Positions 47,134 through 59,134 of a DNA stretch of 64,000 nucleotides are shown piece after piece. Origin of the DNA: Aaosphaeria pasadenensis (taxonomy: Eukaryota > Ascomycota > Dothideomycetes > Pleosporales); NCBI GenBank assembly GCA_022813625.1, contig JAKLMB010000023.1, positions 186,001-250,000 of the forward strand. Direction: 5' to 3'. Under the pieces are notes generated by a model that saw nothing but the letters and a program-made list of their open reading frames with translations, searched no databases and was not told the origin of the DNA. A program made the translations under genes and the position numbers. Every line of letters starts with the position of its first letter. The stretch's first letter is position 1.

Positions 47134-49511
47134 ATGTCTGCATTCCAGGCCGTGAATACCGCAACGACAACACTCGCCCTGCCCGACCATCCAGCATCCC
47201 GTCCTGGCGAGGAGACGACGCCGACGACGCCGCGGCCAAACAGTCGATTCTTTCCCGATGCACACCAACCGCTGCAGCCTCCAGAAGACCCGCGTAGCGA
47301 AGACCCGTCCGCGAAGACTCCGACCCGTAACAGTTTTGGAGGACTCGCAGCGCAACGGCCGTTACCCTCCTCGCCCTTCACCCCCCAGCGCGAGATCAGT
47401 GAAGCCCCGAGCCACAAGAGCGACCCCAGCCAGGAGAGTGCATTAAGCCGCGGGAGTTCACACAGGTCGACACATTCTGTGGGGTCTTCACACGATATCG
47501 AAATGGGCGGGGACGACGAAGGTCGGGATGGCTCGGATAATGAAAGTACAACCAGCGATGTCAATAGGCCGTCGAAGAAGAAGAAAGGCCAGAGGTTCTT
47601 CTGTACGGAATTCCCGCCTTGCCAGCTGAGCTTTACCAGAAGCGAACATTTGGCAAGACATATTCGGTATGTATCCCGCAGGACGCTCAGCATCATGTAG
47701 ACTGACTTGGGGAATTTTATAGGAAACATACTGGCGAACGACCTTTCCAATGCCACTGCTCACGGAGATTCTCACGCCTCGATAATCTTCGACAACATGC
47801 GCAGACGGTTCACGTGAACGAGGACATCCCCGGAGACTCACTGGCCGCCACGGGGACTCGATTCCAACGACAAATCAGGACCGATCGTGTGCGCCCACCG
47901 GGACGTTCGCGAGCCAACACGCTGGGTAGTCAGGGTGGGCACAGTAGAGGGCACAGTAGGAATCTGTCGGCGTCTAGTATTGCATCCACCGCTTCAACCA
48001 TGAGCATAAGCCAGCCGGCGGATGCGAGGCGCCGGCCCCCACCCCTCGCAATAGCTAACGACCCGGCTGCTAGGGCTAGGATATCTATCAATACTCATGA
48101 TGCCTACAACCCGCCTCTCATGGGCAGTCCTGGACCCCAGATTGTGGACTACGGCGCCCAATCTGTGGAAGTTTCGACGCCCACCTCGGCGACCTTCTCG
48201 ACGGCCGCTACGGGCAGCCCAGGTAGATACCCTCAAGGCTTCCAGTCACCCGCATCCAGTGCCTCGAGACCTGTATCGTGGGGTGGTGCAGCAATGCCGC
48301 CTGGCCGTCGGCTATCTGTTCCCTCAGGCAACAATCCGTTCTCCGGTCCTCCTCCTGGCCAGATTCCTCAGCCGTACATCACTCCTCTGCCGTCCTCGAC
48401 CTCGTCGACCTTTTCCAGTCAGAGCAGCGCTTTCGGAAGTCCAACGTCATCCCAGTTCACGGAGTCGAGGAGGGATTCAAATGTGGGTGGTGATTCGGAC
48501 TGGCGAAGACGTACTTGGCATCCTGGGACATACTCTGGACCTCGGCCCGCAACCAGTGGACTGGGATACTACCAAACTCCAGATGCACCACGCCCGACGT
48601 ACACCTCCCAGCCCGCCGCCAGCCAGACGACACGCCTTCCTGGAATTGAGAGCTTCGACCATGCCCCTCCCCCACCTATCCTTCAACGTCGCCCGAGCCC
48701 CATGCAGATCGACACGCCCGGCGCACGGCCTCGCACCTACCATGCACCGAGCGACCCACCCCCAAGCACACTAGGGCATACCAAACGCCAGAGCATATCA
48801 TGGGACACTAATCTGCAAAAGGACCTCAACCGATTGGAGATTGCCAGTCCAAATCCTCCTCGAGAGCAATGGCCGCAGTTTTCCGGCAGCTCAGGGGGTT
48901 TACCTCCCACTACACGTCCCACGACTGCTCCCCATCCAAGTTATTACAGTGGCCCTCAACAGACGTTGCCCACCGTTCCGCAGTCTATTCAGATTCCTCA
49001 GGACGATTTGAAACGGAGTTCGCAGGAGTCTCCCGCCACTCCGAGGAAGAACAAAAGACAAGGCTGGTATAATGGTCCCCTGGCACCTCAACCACCGAGC
49101 GGACCCAATGGACAGCCTGGGAGAGTCGTCCAGCGTACCTCTCCCGAGGATTCGAGCAGCAGTGAAGGTGTTCCAACGCCATCAGGCTCTTCCATGAACG
49201 AGTACCATCCTGCAATAGTGCACAGCAACGGGTATGTCGAGGCACTCCCTCCTGTCGTCCCGACGGAAGAGCAGAAACCTGGTCCCCCGACCTCCATAAT
49301 GGATCGGCCCCATCCCATCCATCAACAGTATCGCCAGCATTACAGCCAGGGGCTGTCCAACTCGACATATCGGCCGCAGCGGGAACCTGAGACTGGCCCT
49401 GCAACATTTGGTCCTCCCTTGCATCAGGGCGGGGCGAACGACATGCGACGTTTGGAAGCCTTGGTAGCAGTAGCCACAGGCGAACAGCAAGCCGTCGGCA
49501 ATCGCCATTAG
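47134..49511 (+). CDS. C2H2 zinc-finger transcription factor (two Adr1-like fingers)
   Basis: Predicted nuclear DNA-binding regulator. Exons 47134-47666 and 47723-49511 give 773 residues; the intron splits the first finger just before RKHTGERPF. Residues 1-150 are disordered and end in a basic KKKK patch. Finger 1 (about 157-180) has Cys157, Cys163, His176, His180, a C-X5-C spacing. Finger 2 begins FQCHCSRRFSRLDNLRQH and has a C-X1-C pair with the usual 12-residue span to the first His. The following stretch NEDIPGDSLAATGTRFQRQIR also looks conserved. The C-terminal 560 residues are Ser/Pro/Gln-rich and disordered, likely regulatory. A matching named factor could not be assigned. The long gene-free leader suggests complex regulation. 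Confidence 0.88.
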
Positions 49512-50931
49512 GACTGACGGGATATCTTCGAATATAACGAACACCGATCTACCTCTATCTGTTAACATTTAGCAACCACCACATACATGTTTTATCACTT
49601 CAAGCACGACGTCATGACGATGATACACACTCACGAATTCACTTTGTTATTCTTGACGCCATTGAGCCTACGCGGAGTCTTTTCTGTTGCTAACTTTACA
49701 TGCCAACGCTTTTCTTTCGGTTTTGGTGTTATCGCCGTTTTGCAGTCTTTGTCTCCTCTTTTTCGGTTTCGATGATACCCATTGAGAATAGGATGACTCT
49801 ATCGTTTCAGTCGGGAAAGATGAATTGGCATGTTTCTTTCTTATTTTTTTTATTTTGGTTTATTTTATATATTTTTGGTTACAACAACTTATTTACGCAT
49901 TCATCATCATCATCGTCATCATGATTATTATTATCAATAACCACCATTTCCACTCAACTTCTTCTTCTCGGGTAACCCCCGTCCGTATCTTTAATGAACT
50001 TCTTCTTTCTGGGATGCAATGATACTCTTTTTGGAAGGGGGGGGGGGGAAAGTTACACGACTCGGTCGATCGCTCACGCAAACTACGAAGTTATTTATTC
50101 TACGATATCATCATCTAGTGTGCATTTTTGAAATGAAAACCTTTTTGGGACGACCAACTTCTTTTGATGATCGACTTCGAAAATGAATGCATGAATGATA
50201 CTTTCGTTTTGGATTGGAAATGAATCGTATATATGCTCACATTGGCCTGACCCTTCCCCTCTTCTTATCCCTCTCCTTTTCCTTTCCTCCTCCCCCCCCC
50301 GGTCTTCTGTTCGTGTATGAAGAAGAAAGGGGGTTTTTGAGTGGGAGAATGTCATCAGTCTCAAAAGATAGGCGGGAGGGGCACGACGAGTGGAGACAAG
50401 TGTTTTTTTTTTTTTTGCATTCTACTAGGTAGATAGGGAAGGAAGGAAGGAAGGAAGGAAAGATCATACGCGCACACGGAAACGCAACGCCGAGATCCAA
50501 AAAAAAGATACATCGGCAGGCAAGGTAGGTAGGTCACGATAGTAAAGAGGGGGGGGGGGGGATTCAATTGCATCATCGTCATCGTCAAAAAGAGAATTGG
50601 GAACGTCTTTGGCATTTCTTCGAGAAGTCTGATTTGTTTTGCTGATGTTTGTCGTCGTGGTTTCTGTTTCTGCTCATTTGTCTAAAATAAGATAAGATTC
50701 GCAAGATTTCAACTACTTAGGTATGCATTGATCGGGGGGAATCCATGTCGTTTTTTCCTTTTCGCTTGCTTTACTGGACGACCTGTGAGAAGGGGGAGGG
50801 TATGTTAGTTTGTTGTCTTTTTGTTTGGGTTTTCGTTCCGGGGGGGAGGTTGGTAGAGGGTAGAGGGTACAGGGTACAGGGAGGGAGAGAGGGAGAGGAA
50901 GGGGTGGGGAAGTTGGATATAGCGAGTTCAT
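49512..50931. other. Convergent intergenic region with homopolymer runs
   Basis: 1.42 kb between the zinc-finger gene and SEC24 stops. It holds T-rich 3' sequence, an ATC-rich run near 49900-49935 and the low-complexity block listed separately. No coding sequence supported. Confidence 0.6.
50037..50561. repeat. Cluster of homopolymers and GGAA microsatellite
   Basis: Twelve G at 50037-50048, fourteen T at 50403-50416, a GGAA tandem repeat near 50437-50460, and thirteen G at 50549-50561. Run lengths may be affected by sequencing error. Confidence 0.8.
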
Positions 50932-53900
50932 TCAGTCAGGCCAGGAGCTCAGGATCAGCGGCGCATCGTAATCGTAATTGAGGCCGTGCAGCTGTTCGGC
51001 GTGGGTGGGTATATGTATTGTTCTTCGCATTCGCATGGGAGGGAGGGGGAGGGAAAGGTCAAAAAGAAAAATCAAGAGTCAACGTACCTTCTCCCTGAGC
51101 AGACCGAGCCACTGCTGGACGCTCATCCCCTGGTCGGCGCGGTCCTCGACCAGCAGCGTCTGGGCCCAGAGCTTGAGGCTCGGGTCGCCGTCCTCCTTGA
51201 TGATGTACAGGGTGGGCGCGATGATGCTGCCGACGCCCTTGGCGAGGTGGTCGGCCGACTTGTCGAGCACGGCGCGCACGCGCTCGTTGAACTCGTTGTC
51301 CAGGACCGGCATCGTCGTCTTGCCCTGCTTGATGGCGTTGCGGTCCTCGCTGCCGAACACGTCGGCGAGCAAAGCGGGCACCGCGTCTCGTCCCACCCAG
51401 AGGAACTGGTTCACGCCGTCGTCGATCAGGTACAGGCCGTAGGGCACTAGGCGCTCCGACGAGAGATTGCCGGTCGGGGGCAGGAGGATCTCGCCCGTTT
51501 GGGGGTCCGGGACGCCGGCGTTGTCGGGCATGTCGTGCAGGCTGTAGAACTTGGGGTGGATGTACTGGATTAGGAGTGGAAGGGGTAGCTGCGAGCAAGT
51601 TAGTTAGTGTCAAGATGGATTTTGACGGGCCGTTTGAAATCTCACCGTAGAAAGGAAGTTGAGTGCTGCGCTTCGGAGATCGGATGGGATCTGCGATGAC
51701 TTGCGCAGGCCGACGTGCTTGACGAGCGAGAGGAACAACAGGGGAAGAACTCGGAGGCTAATGATAGATTAGCATACATATTGTGGCTTTTCATCTTGGC
51801 AAAATACATACTTCTGTGGAAGCTGGAGGCCACCTGCTCCCATATTGCCACCTGCAAGCTCCTTGCGGTACGTCTGAAGCTCAAGTTAGCACATCACTGA
51901 AGAAGACAATACATCCGACTTACGCTGAGAATCTCGATGATCTTTGACTGGAGGGACTCGCGAGCTGCATCTAGACCGCTTCCAAATGCTCGCTCGACAG
52001 CCTTGTGCGAATAGTAAACAGCGATGGCAGAGGGGTCGGCGCTTGCATATACGTTGGCTACAGACTCGGTCTGGAAATTGTTAGAACGATTGCATAGCTC
52101 AAGTGTGATCAATATGTCTTACTGTTGGTAGCGCAAGTGTGAGGACTCTGATTCGGCGCTCGCCATTGCAGGTGGTGTGCAGGACCGCGGCCTGCAAGCA
52201 GCAGACAGCACGTGTCAGGCTCTCATCGATTGCCACCTCAACGACGTAGGCTTGGTCCCTGGGGAAGCTGGGGAAAGCGCAGAGATCCGAGCTGCGGTTG
52301 AAGAAGTTTCCGTAGAAAGTGGACATCCTAAGACCAGTGGTAGCTCTGACACGAAGAACAGCCTCCAAACCAACTTCGGAGCTCAAAAACTCGGAGAACT
52401 CGCGGGCGAACTTGATTGCATCTTCCGATCTTGCGGCGTTGAATCCAGGGTAGAAGTAAGTCTGTCCACCAGTGAATCGAGGCAAGTTGCTCAAAGAAGC
52501 AACGTTTTGGTATCTAACACAACATCAGTGGGGCTCATAAGAGTCGTCTAGACTTCGCTTACTGTGACGAGAAAAGGAACATGTCAATGGAGACTTGGTT
52601 CTTGGAGCATTCCACGGCGAAGCTCTTGTAGAAGCTGTTCTCGGTCTGGAGAAGCTTGCCCTCGCCCGAGGTTCCAAGTAACTTCTTGTCTTCTCTCATG
52701 GTCAAGGCACCAACACCGAGAGTAGGGAGCGTTGCTGACAGCACGACGATCTTTCCACCAACAGGAGAGATGAGCTTGTGTGCCGCCCTCAAAGCGGGTC
52801 CCATAGCGGATTGTGTGATTGGTGTCTCCTGGTACATTCCCTGGAGTTTTTGGAGGAAGTTCTCAATGTTTTGCCTGCATTCTGACAGATTGACCAGGAG
52901 ATCCGAAGGAGTAGGTAGGAAAGGCTCATCTAGGTCGGAGACAACGAGCATGCTAGCATCCACAGGGCCATCCTCACTGTCTGGAATGTCGGGAACGATC
53001 TTAAAGTAGTGAAGGCTGGAATCTACAGCCAAAAACCCAACGCGCGTCCTTCTATCGGCGTTGGGGATTCGGTCAAGGCTCTCCAGGATGCAACGAGCGG
53101 CTGTTGCTAGAAGCCCAGAAGACACGGATGCAAAAGTAACATCGAGCAGGAACAAGTAGACCAATGGCTGCGGTGGTCGCACCATGTATTCCTGGGGAGC
53201 CACAAACTCGCAAACCGAGTAGTTCAGCTCTTGCCTTTGCCACCTATCCACGCTCTTCTGTTGCTGCGAATCCCAGTCAAACGCTTGCGGTACGTCATTG
53301 GTAAGATTGCACATATTACATCGCCAGCGGTGTCCGTTATCGAGGAACGTAACGAAAGGATTGATATAAGCTCTGCAGCGACGACATCTTGAGATGACCT
53401 GGTCGGAGACTACAGGAACAGGATCCTCAGCATCTCGTAAAGACCCATATGGTTGTATGACCAAAGCAAATGGAAGTTTCGATTTCTTGAGGAGGGAATG
53501 TGTCGTTGGAACGGCGTTCAAAGTCGATCGGAAGTATCGTGCGGGGGCGTTTGAATGTGGGGAAGGCGTTGCGGCGGTCTGTCACTTGTTAGTCCCTGAT
53601 TCCCTCTGTTGCAGGAGAACAGCGAGCAATTGAATGTCGGAAAAGCATATGCAATTCATATCGTCTGTGCAGATCATAACAACACTACCCGAACTGTCCA
53701 GGGTCGCCGGGCGTGTGATGGGGCAATCTTACATTCGGGGGAAGGTTGATAGCTGGCGGTGGGCTCTCAACCTCCCAGGCCTGAACGGGCTGTTGGAGCA
53801 AATCACTGCCGACTAATGGATTCTGCGCATTCTGCGTCGCCTGCTGGGGTGTAACTTGCGTGGCCTGTGGGCTGAGGTTCATCTGGCCGAATTGCTGGGC

Positions 53901-54212
53901 GAGCGGGTCGTGAGGGGATTGACCAGCGGGCTGTCCGTAACCCGGAGCCGGTTGCCCATAACCTTGAGCAGGCGGTTGTCCGTAGCCCTGAGCAGGTTGA
54001 ACAAACCCAGGAGAAGGCTGTCCATATGTTTGTGCAGGCGCACCGTATCCAGGCTGTCCAAGTCCATACGCTTGACCTGGTTGCGGAGCATTGGCACCTT
54101 GCGCGTTCGCACCGAATTCGTATGCCCTGGCGTTCTGTTAGCTCTGCATTTCTCGGATTTGTGGGTTGTTGACATACTGCGCAGCATATGCGCGCTTCTT
54201 TTTATCAGCCAT
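50932..54212 (-). CDS. sec24: SEC24, COPII cargo adaptor
   Basis: Cargo-binding subunit of the COPII coat at ER exit sites. Nine exons: 54178-54212, 53733-54126, 53578-52563, 52513-52123, 52070-51924, 51873-51812, 51757-51646, 51588-51088 and 50991-50932; 905 residues, all phases consistent. The N-terminus MADKKKRAYAA is typical; residues about 12-130 are Gln/Gly/Tyr/Pro-rich and disordered. RSTLNAVPTTHSLLKKSKLP marks the start of the conserved part. Zinc-binding pairs lie in CRRCRAYINPF and RWRCNMC. The trunk, beta, helical and gelsolin-like domains follow, with FLWVGRDAVPALLADVFG in the last. The final 19-residue exon after a 96 nt intron is the least certain piece; intron 2 (53579-53732, 154 nt) is the longest in the gene. 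Confidence 0.94.
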
Positions 54213-54649
54213 GTCGCGATGTAGATTATGGGTTGAGTGAGTGTTGGTACAACAAATATGGGGAATTTAGATGTGAGGTCGAGCTCTCTCCCAAGGATGT
54301 GTTCTTCTTGGCAAAGCCCCCACCAAAGGAGTTAAAGCCACACCGCCGAAACCACCTATACCTACACGACAATCACCTCGTAAAAGAACCCAGGCACCAG
54401 GATTCTCTCTCATTCTAGCGGACGTTGTCGACACGTATTTGATAGTAGCCTAGGCCTGTGGGACCGAGTCAATGCACAAATCAAGAAGCATATCGTTGGA
54501 AAGTGGCAAGCAGAAGATCCAACAGAGTATTTGCAATTCCCTAGCCATTAATTCAACCGAACCCCCCAGAGACCAACATTAATACATATAATCGTAACAA
54601 GCATTATAACAATACCGAGGCACGCCCCGACAACCTGGAAACACACACT
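54213..54649. promoter_or_regulatory. SEC24 promoter and 3' end of the Pil1-family gene
   Basis: 437 bp between tandem minus-strand genes. No other feature recognised. Confidence 0.45.
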
Positions 54650-55927
54650 TTAGATGACCCCCGCTTCAGCAACTTGACGTCTTTCAGCCTCAGTCATGGG
54701 ATATGGGGGTTGCACCTCTCCGCCGTAGTTTGAACCCAAAGAGTCGCCACTGGCCACCCGACGCTCACCACTGCCACTGCGGCTCCGCGCAGTTCTCTCC
54801 TTTTCTCTGAGAGCAGGATGTTCTTCAGGGCTATCGACTTGAGCAATATCATCCCCATAATCGATGCGTCCACTGTTCACTTGAGCGCTTCCCGGCATTG
54901 CCCCAACTCCAAGTGTTCCTGCCCGGGAATGAATCGGTTCAAGTTGTGGTTGCCAGGATCGAAGCTCGGCTTCAGCCTCATTAAGGACCTGACGGGCAGC
55001 TTCGGCTCCCTCGAAAGCAGGGTGTTCGTCTCCTGGTACAATCGGAGTGTCGTCTAGGAGATTGAGAAGTCGACGTGCCTGTTTTGCCAGGATGATCTGC
55101 TTTTCAGCCCGTTCGATTGTGGCCGCAAAGTGAATATCATACGCTTCTTTCACTTTCTGGCGTGTCTAATGAACTGGTCAGTCTGGTGAATCTCTCTACA
55201 TATTGCCACGGGACGTCGTAACATACGATGTTTGTTAATTGCGCCTCTGCAACTAAACTCTGGGCTTCCGCGCGTACTAGTTCTTGTTCAAGCTGGACGA
55301 TCTTAGTGCTTTGTGGCTCTTTGTACTTGAGCTTAGCAATCTCATCGGACACCTGCCATATTGTAAGTCATTTGTGTCTGTAGGATTCCGTTGGAACATG
55401 GGTTCTACCTTAGTTTTGTGGTCACGGCTAGGCTGGACTGAACTCTCAGTGTTGCGGATCTGCTTCAAGACCCCCCTGTAATCCTCGAGCGACTGTGCGT
55501 AAACGTCCTCCTGTTCCGCGATTTCGGCCATCAATACACCCAGCTTATCAGAAATCTCCGAGATAGCATCGTCACCGGTAGCTTCTCCCCATTCGGATAA
55601 TTGCTGGGCGATTGAGATGCGCTCGCGTCCTGCCGTCTCATATGCTCCGATTGCATGATTCTCAGATTTGATCAACTTGAAGAGCTTCTTCGACAGGTCT
55701 GGCTGCTGGATGCCTCGCAAGGAAGCCATGGTGAAGCGGTGCTTGGGTGTCGATTTGTCGGATAGTCCCGTAGACTCCTTCTTGGAGCGTATCGACAAAG
55801 ATCGATTCCTATTCCGAATGGGCATCATGTTCAGCGAGCGTGATCGAGAAGGTGTGCGTGAGGGAGGGCCCGGGTAAGCTGGAGGTGGTGGTGGAGGGGG
55901 AGGATGGGCAGGATATGCGTAAGGCAT
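54650..55927 (-). CDS. Eisosome BAR-domain protein (Pil1/Lsp1 family)
   Basis: Membrane-bending protein that forms eisosomes, furrow-like plasma-membrane domains. Exons 55409-55927, 55227-55352, 54650-55165 give 386 residues, phases 0. The first 70 residues are a Pro-rich run (PPPPPPPP) plus a basic RNRNRSLSIRSKK patch. The BAR core runs from about 80 to 290 with the family signatures AGRERISIAQQLSEWGEATGD, SVQPSRD and KYKEPQSTKIVQLEQELVRAEA (spread over the exon 1/2 junction), then LLDDTPIVPGD. The tail is Ser/Glu/Arg-rich. The open frame continues upstream to 56029 but starts there with TTG, so ATG 55925-55927 was taken; an extra 5' untranslated exon is possible. Several Pil1 paralogues exist in filamentous fungi; this one cannot be placed as PilA or PilB. 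Confidence 0.93.
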
Positions 55928-58900
55928 TGTGACGTTTGTAAAGATTATGCTGATGCCGAGCTGACGATAGGAAAAGAAGGGAATTATGGTAACGTTTGAT
56001 GCAGGAAAGGGTATATGCAAATGCGGCAAGCAGAAAGACTTTTTGGATGCTACAAAACGAGAACGAAGACCAGCTTACATTTCGAAGGTCGTTTGTAGAG
56101 GTCTTGCGTGAGGTTATATTGTATTCTATGCATGCCTATTGTTAGCACCATGGTCGCGGAAGCTCGCATATGGAGGAAGTCGCGCGTACCTGGGCGGTTG
56201 GGCAAATGAGGACCCGTATATTGAGGGCAGTCGTCTTACACGATATGCGAGCCTCGGAAGTAAGGTAGATCGTTTTGAAACAGTTGGCGCTCTGTAGTTG
56301 GAGTTGTGGGGGAACGAGATGGATGACCTTGTTTGAGGTTTGGGGAGCTCGTAATGACCAGTGGTTGCGGATACTCGCGCAAGCGCCCGCCCACATCCGA
56401 TGATGTCATGGTTTCCTCTCCCGTTCCTCCCGATATGAAGTCACGGCGCTTAGAGGTTGGTACCTGCCTACACAGTAATCTACCTGTCCTACAGTCCTAC
56501 GAATACCTTCATTCTGCCCTTTCCATCCGGTCTACACTCATGTCACCCCTTCTCGTACTGTCCTATCATATGATAAATATCCCACTCGATACATGAATGA
56601 CAATGTACCGTATTGTACCCACGTACCCCCTTTTCACGTCATGACCGTTGGTAGGTTCGGTATGCTTCATTCCCTTCATCACAGTATCCTAATGCTGAAC
56701 ACCCGTAAGCAAACACATGAATCGAAATCTATCGCTTCATGCATTATTGGACTGTGGATGTGATCAGAACACAAATTAATGTGGGCAACTAGACAACGGT
56801 TGAACACAGCCAATGCTAATTGCAACGAACGAGGTACGATGGATATTAATCCCTTCCATTGTATCGCTCTTGGACGTCGGTCCCGGTTGCAGGGCTTCTT
56901 TAAACATTACATTTGCTATGCCTTGTCGTGCGCGACCATAATTATCTCAAACTCTTTTAGGTCATTGTTCGAGCTGCAAGATACTCGTATGAGTAACACG
57001 ACCTTCGGTATTGGGCGCAGCAAACCCGAAGGATCGTCGTGCTTAATCTTCAGAAGGACTCCAACCTCTCTCTTTCCTTCATGAGCCATGTTATCGTTCA
57101 ACGCCTTCCTCACAGGGTTATTGCTATTTCCTTAATCGAAAATGGATGCATTTCCACCAATTCTATTGTGAGCAAATGCCAATACATACGGCACCAGACG
57201 CTGACGTGTGCGTCGTGGGGCGTGTTGGCGAGGACGCTGGTCCCTGGTATCAATTTTGTTTGCTGCATAACTACGGCGTCTTGATGCTGACAATTCGTGC
57301 GATGTCTGGACCTTCTATATCGACAAAAAGCTGGGCGGCACGTTTCCACTTTATTGATCTCCCCTCTGATCACCTCACCCTAGGGCTACCAGGGACCCTG
57401 CGGGCCCATCCAAGTCAAGGTGAAACCACGAAAACGTGCATCCTATCGCATCCTTGCGTACGGCCATGAAGCAGAAGCGGCTCGGTTCCCGCATGGTCCA
57501 AAGTAGCTGCCACATTGTCAATCAACACAACACCCGAATCTGCGGCACGCAGATCTTGAATGTTGCTGCATGCTGATATTAGCACCAGCGAAAGAGCCTC
57601 AATATTGGCTTCAGACATATTCTCAGACCAGAAGCATCGGACGACGCGAAAGAGACTACTTGTGATTCCCGATCCTAACTTGTCCAAGCACATAAGCTTA
57701 TTGGATGCAGGAGATACTCGTGGTGCATGCAGCACGAAGCATGGCAGTGTCCTACGACGTCCAACAACTTACCAACAAGAATCGTTCGATTGCCAATGTA
57801 CGAGTAGAGCTCAGAATTCTCCGACTAACCGCATCGAACCCCGGTAGTTCAACGTGCCGATCAACGTTGTGCATTCTGTCTCCCTGCCCTGACATATCTC
57901 TTCCGCTCCTAGTCAATTACTCCTCGCTCATTCGTCTGTCTATCTCCTAGTTTAGGAAGAACCTAAGGTTAGTCGGTGTCTAAGTACCGTGAGGCACCAA
58001 CATTGGTTTCTCCCTGGACGCAGTTCTTTGATGACGATATCAACAACAACAACAACCATCTACACTGACCAATTCGCAACCATCTTGAGGGACCCATGAT
58101 CGGTGTGATACCACGCCATTCTACGGAAAACTTCGGGTTTGTAGACTAATCACACAGTCCCCCCAACCACAAGACAATTGAACGAAAATGGATGATGGCC
58201 AACCTATTTGCATCCCTCCCCAGTTCTCTCGCCTCATGGCATGCAACCCTAGAGACCCGCTTCATCTTGGCAATCCTGGACCAGTGACCCGCAACCATTA
58301 GTAACATAGAGGCATCTGGCCGTCACCACTAAAGATCAAGGATCTGCATTACTGGATCTTAGCTTTTCCCGATTTACAACTGTCCTGCGTAGATTCCAAG
58401 CCTAGTTGCCGGGTACAAGACCTCCATCAGTATTCATCTCAGGGAATATCCATGGCATCATTCGACATAGAATTGCTCTGTCCATAATATGACCCGATTG
58501 ATCTTAGATCAGCCGCTTGACAGTAAACGGAGCGAATGGCATCTTCAGCTTGCGGTCGCCTCGGAGCAACATCTTCTGTTGGACAAAGCTGAAGGTCACA
58601 CCTTCAAAATGCTGTGTATTGCTTTTTGACATTCCCGCATTCTGTCCACACTGTACCCAGTAAACACGAACAGCAGTTCGGGGAGCAATGAAAACACGGA
58701 CCGAATTCTGAATCCGCAATAATGTTGCACTTGAGGGACGACATTGAGATTTAGTTGCGTTGTCTTGACCTAGCAACTCTTCCCTCCATTTATTGGCGCA
58801 ATCATTGCTCCGATCAATAGACACTGGTGTACGCTCACACCTGCCCTACCCGGCATGGGAGCCTTGTAATGTTCGGCTGCATAGTGGCGCGTAGTACCAC

Positions 58901-59134
58901 ATTTGTCGGTATCAAAAGCACATTTTTGGAGCCACTAACTTATGTGTTTCGCCGTAGGTCAGCGCTGAATTGGCACAGCAACTTATGATGTTATCTTGCT
59001 TGGATAGTCCCCGGACTGGAGGTAATCACACAAGAAACCAACGGCACCCCATGCTCTAGCGTAGTCCAATATCATATAAAGGAGGGCTTCATTCTCTGTT
59101 CGAGTACCTTGCCAGCCATAATTTCTCTGTCACG
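55928..59134. other. 3.2 kb stretch without a supported gene
   Basis: Between the Pil1-family gene and the divergent catalase gene. Several minus-strand frames (57415-57735, 56916-57113, 58504-58824) read like ordinary protein but start with non-ATG codons or lack family features; none is annotated. The catalase promoter occupies the right end. No tRNA passes inspection; a TTCGA-containing stretch near 57834 does not fold as a T-arm. Confidence 0.5.
59066..59080 (+). promoter_or_regulatory. CCAAT and TATAAA boxes of the catalase promoter
   Basis: CCAAT at 59066-59070 and TATAAA at 59075-59080, the latter 55 bp upstream of the catalase ATG. Spacing suits a strongly inducible gene. The close CCAAT position makes its role uncertain. 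Confidence 0.5.

Noticed and set aside
57825..57850. TTCGA-containing sequence that resembles a tRNA B box
   Set aside because: Flanks do not form a T-stem and no A box or acceptor stem is present.
58504..58824. 106-codon minus-strand frame upstream of catalase
   Set aside because: Begins with GTG, has no clear in-frame ATG near the start and no recognisable domain; kept only as part of a finding.
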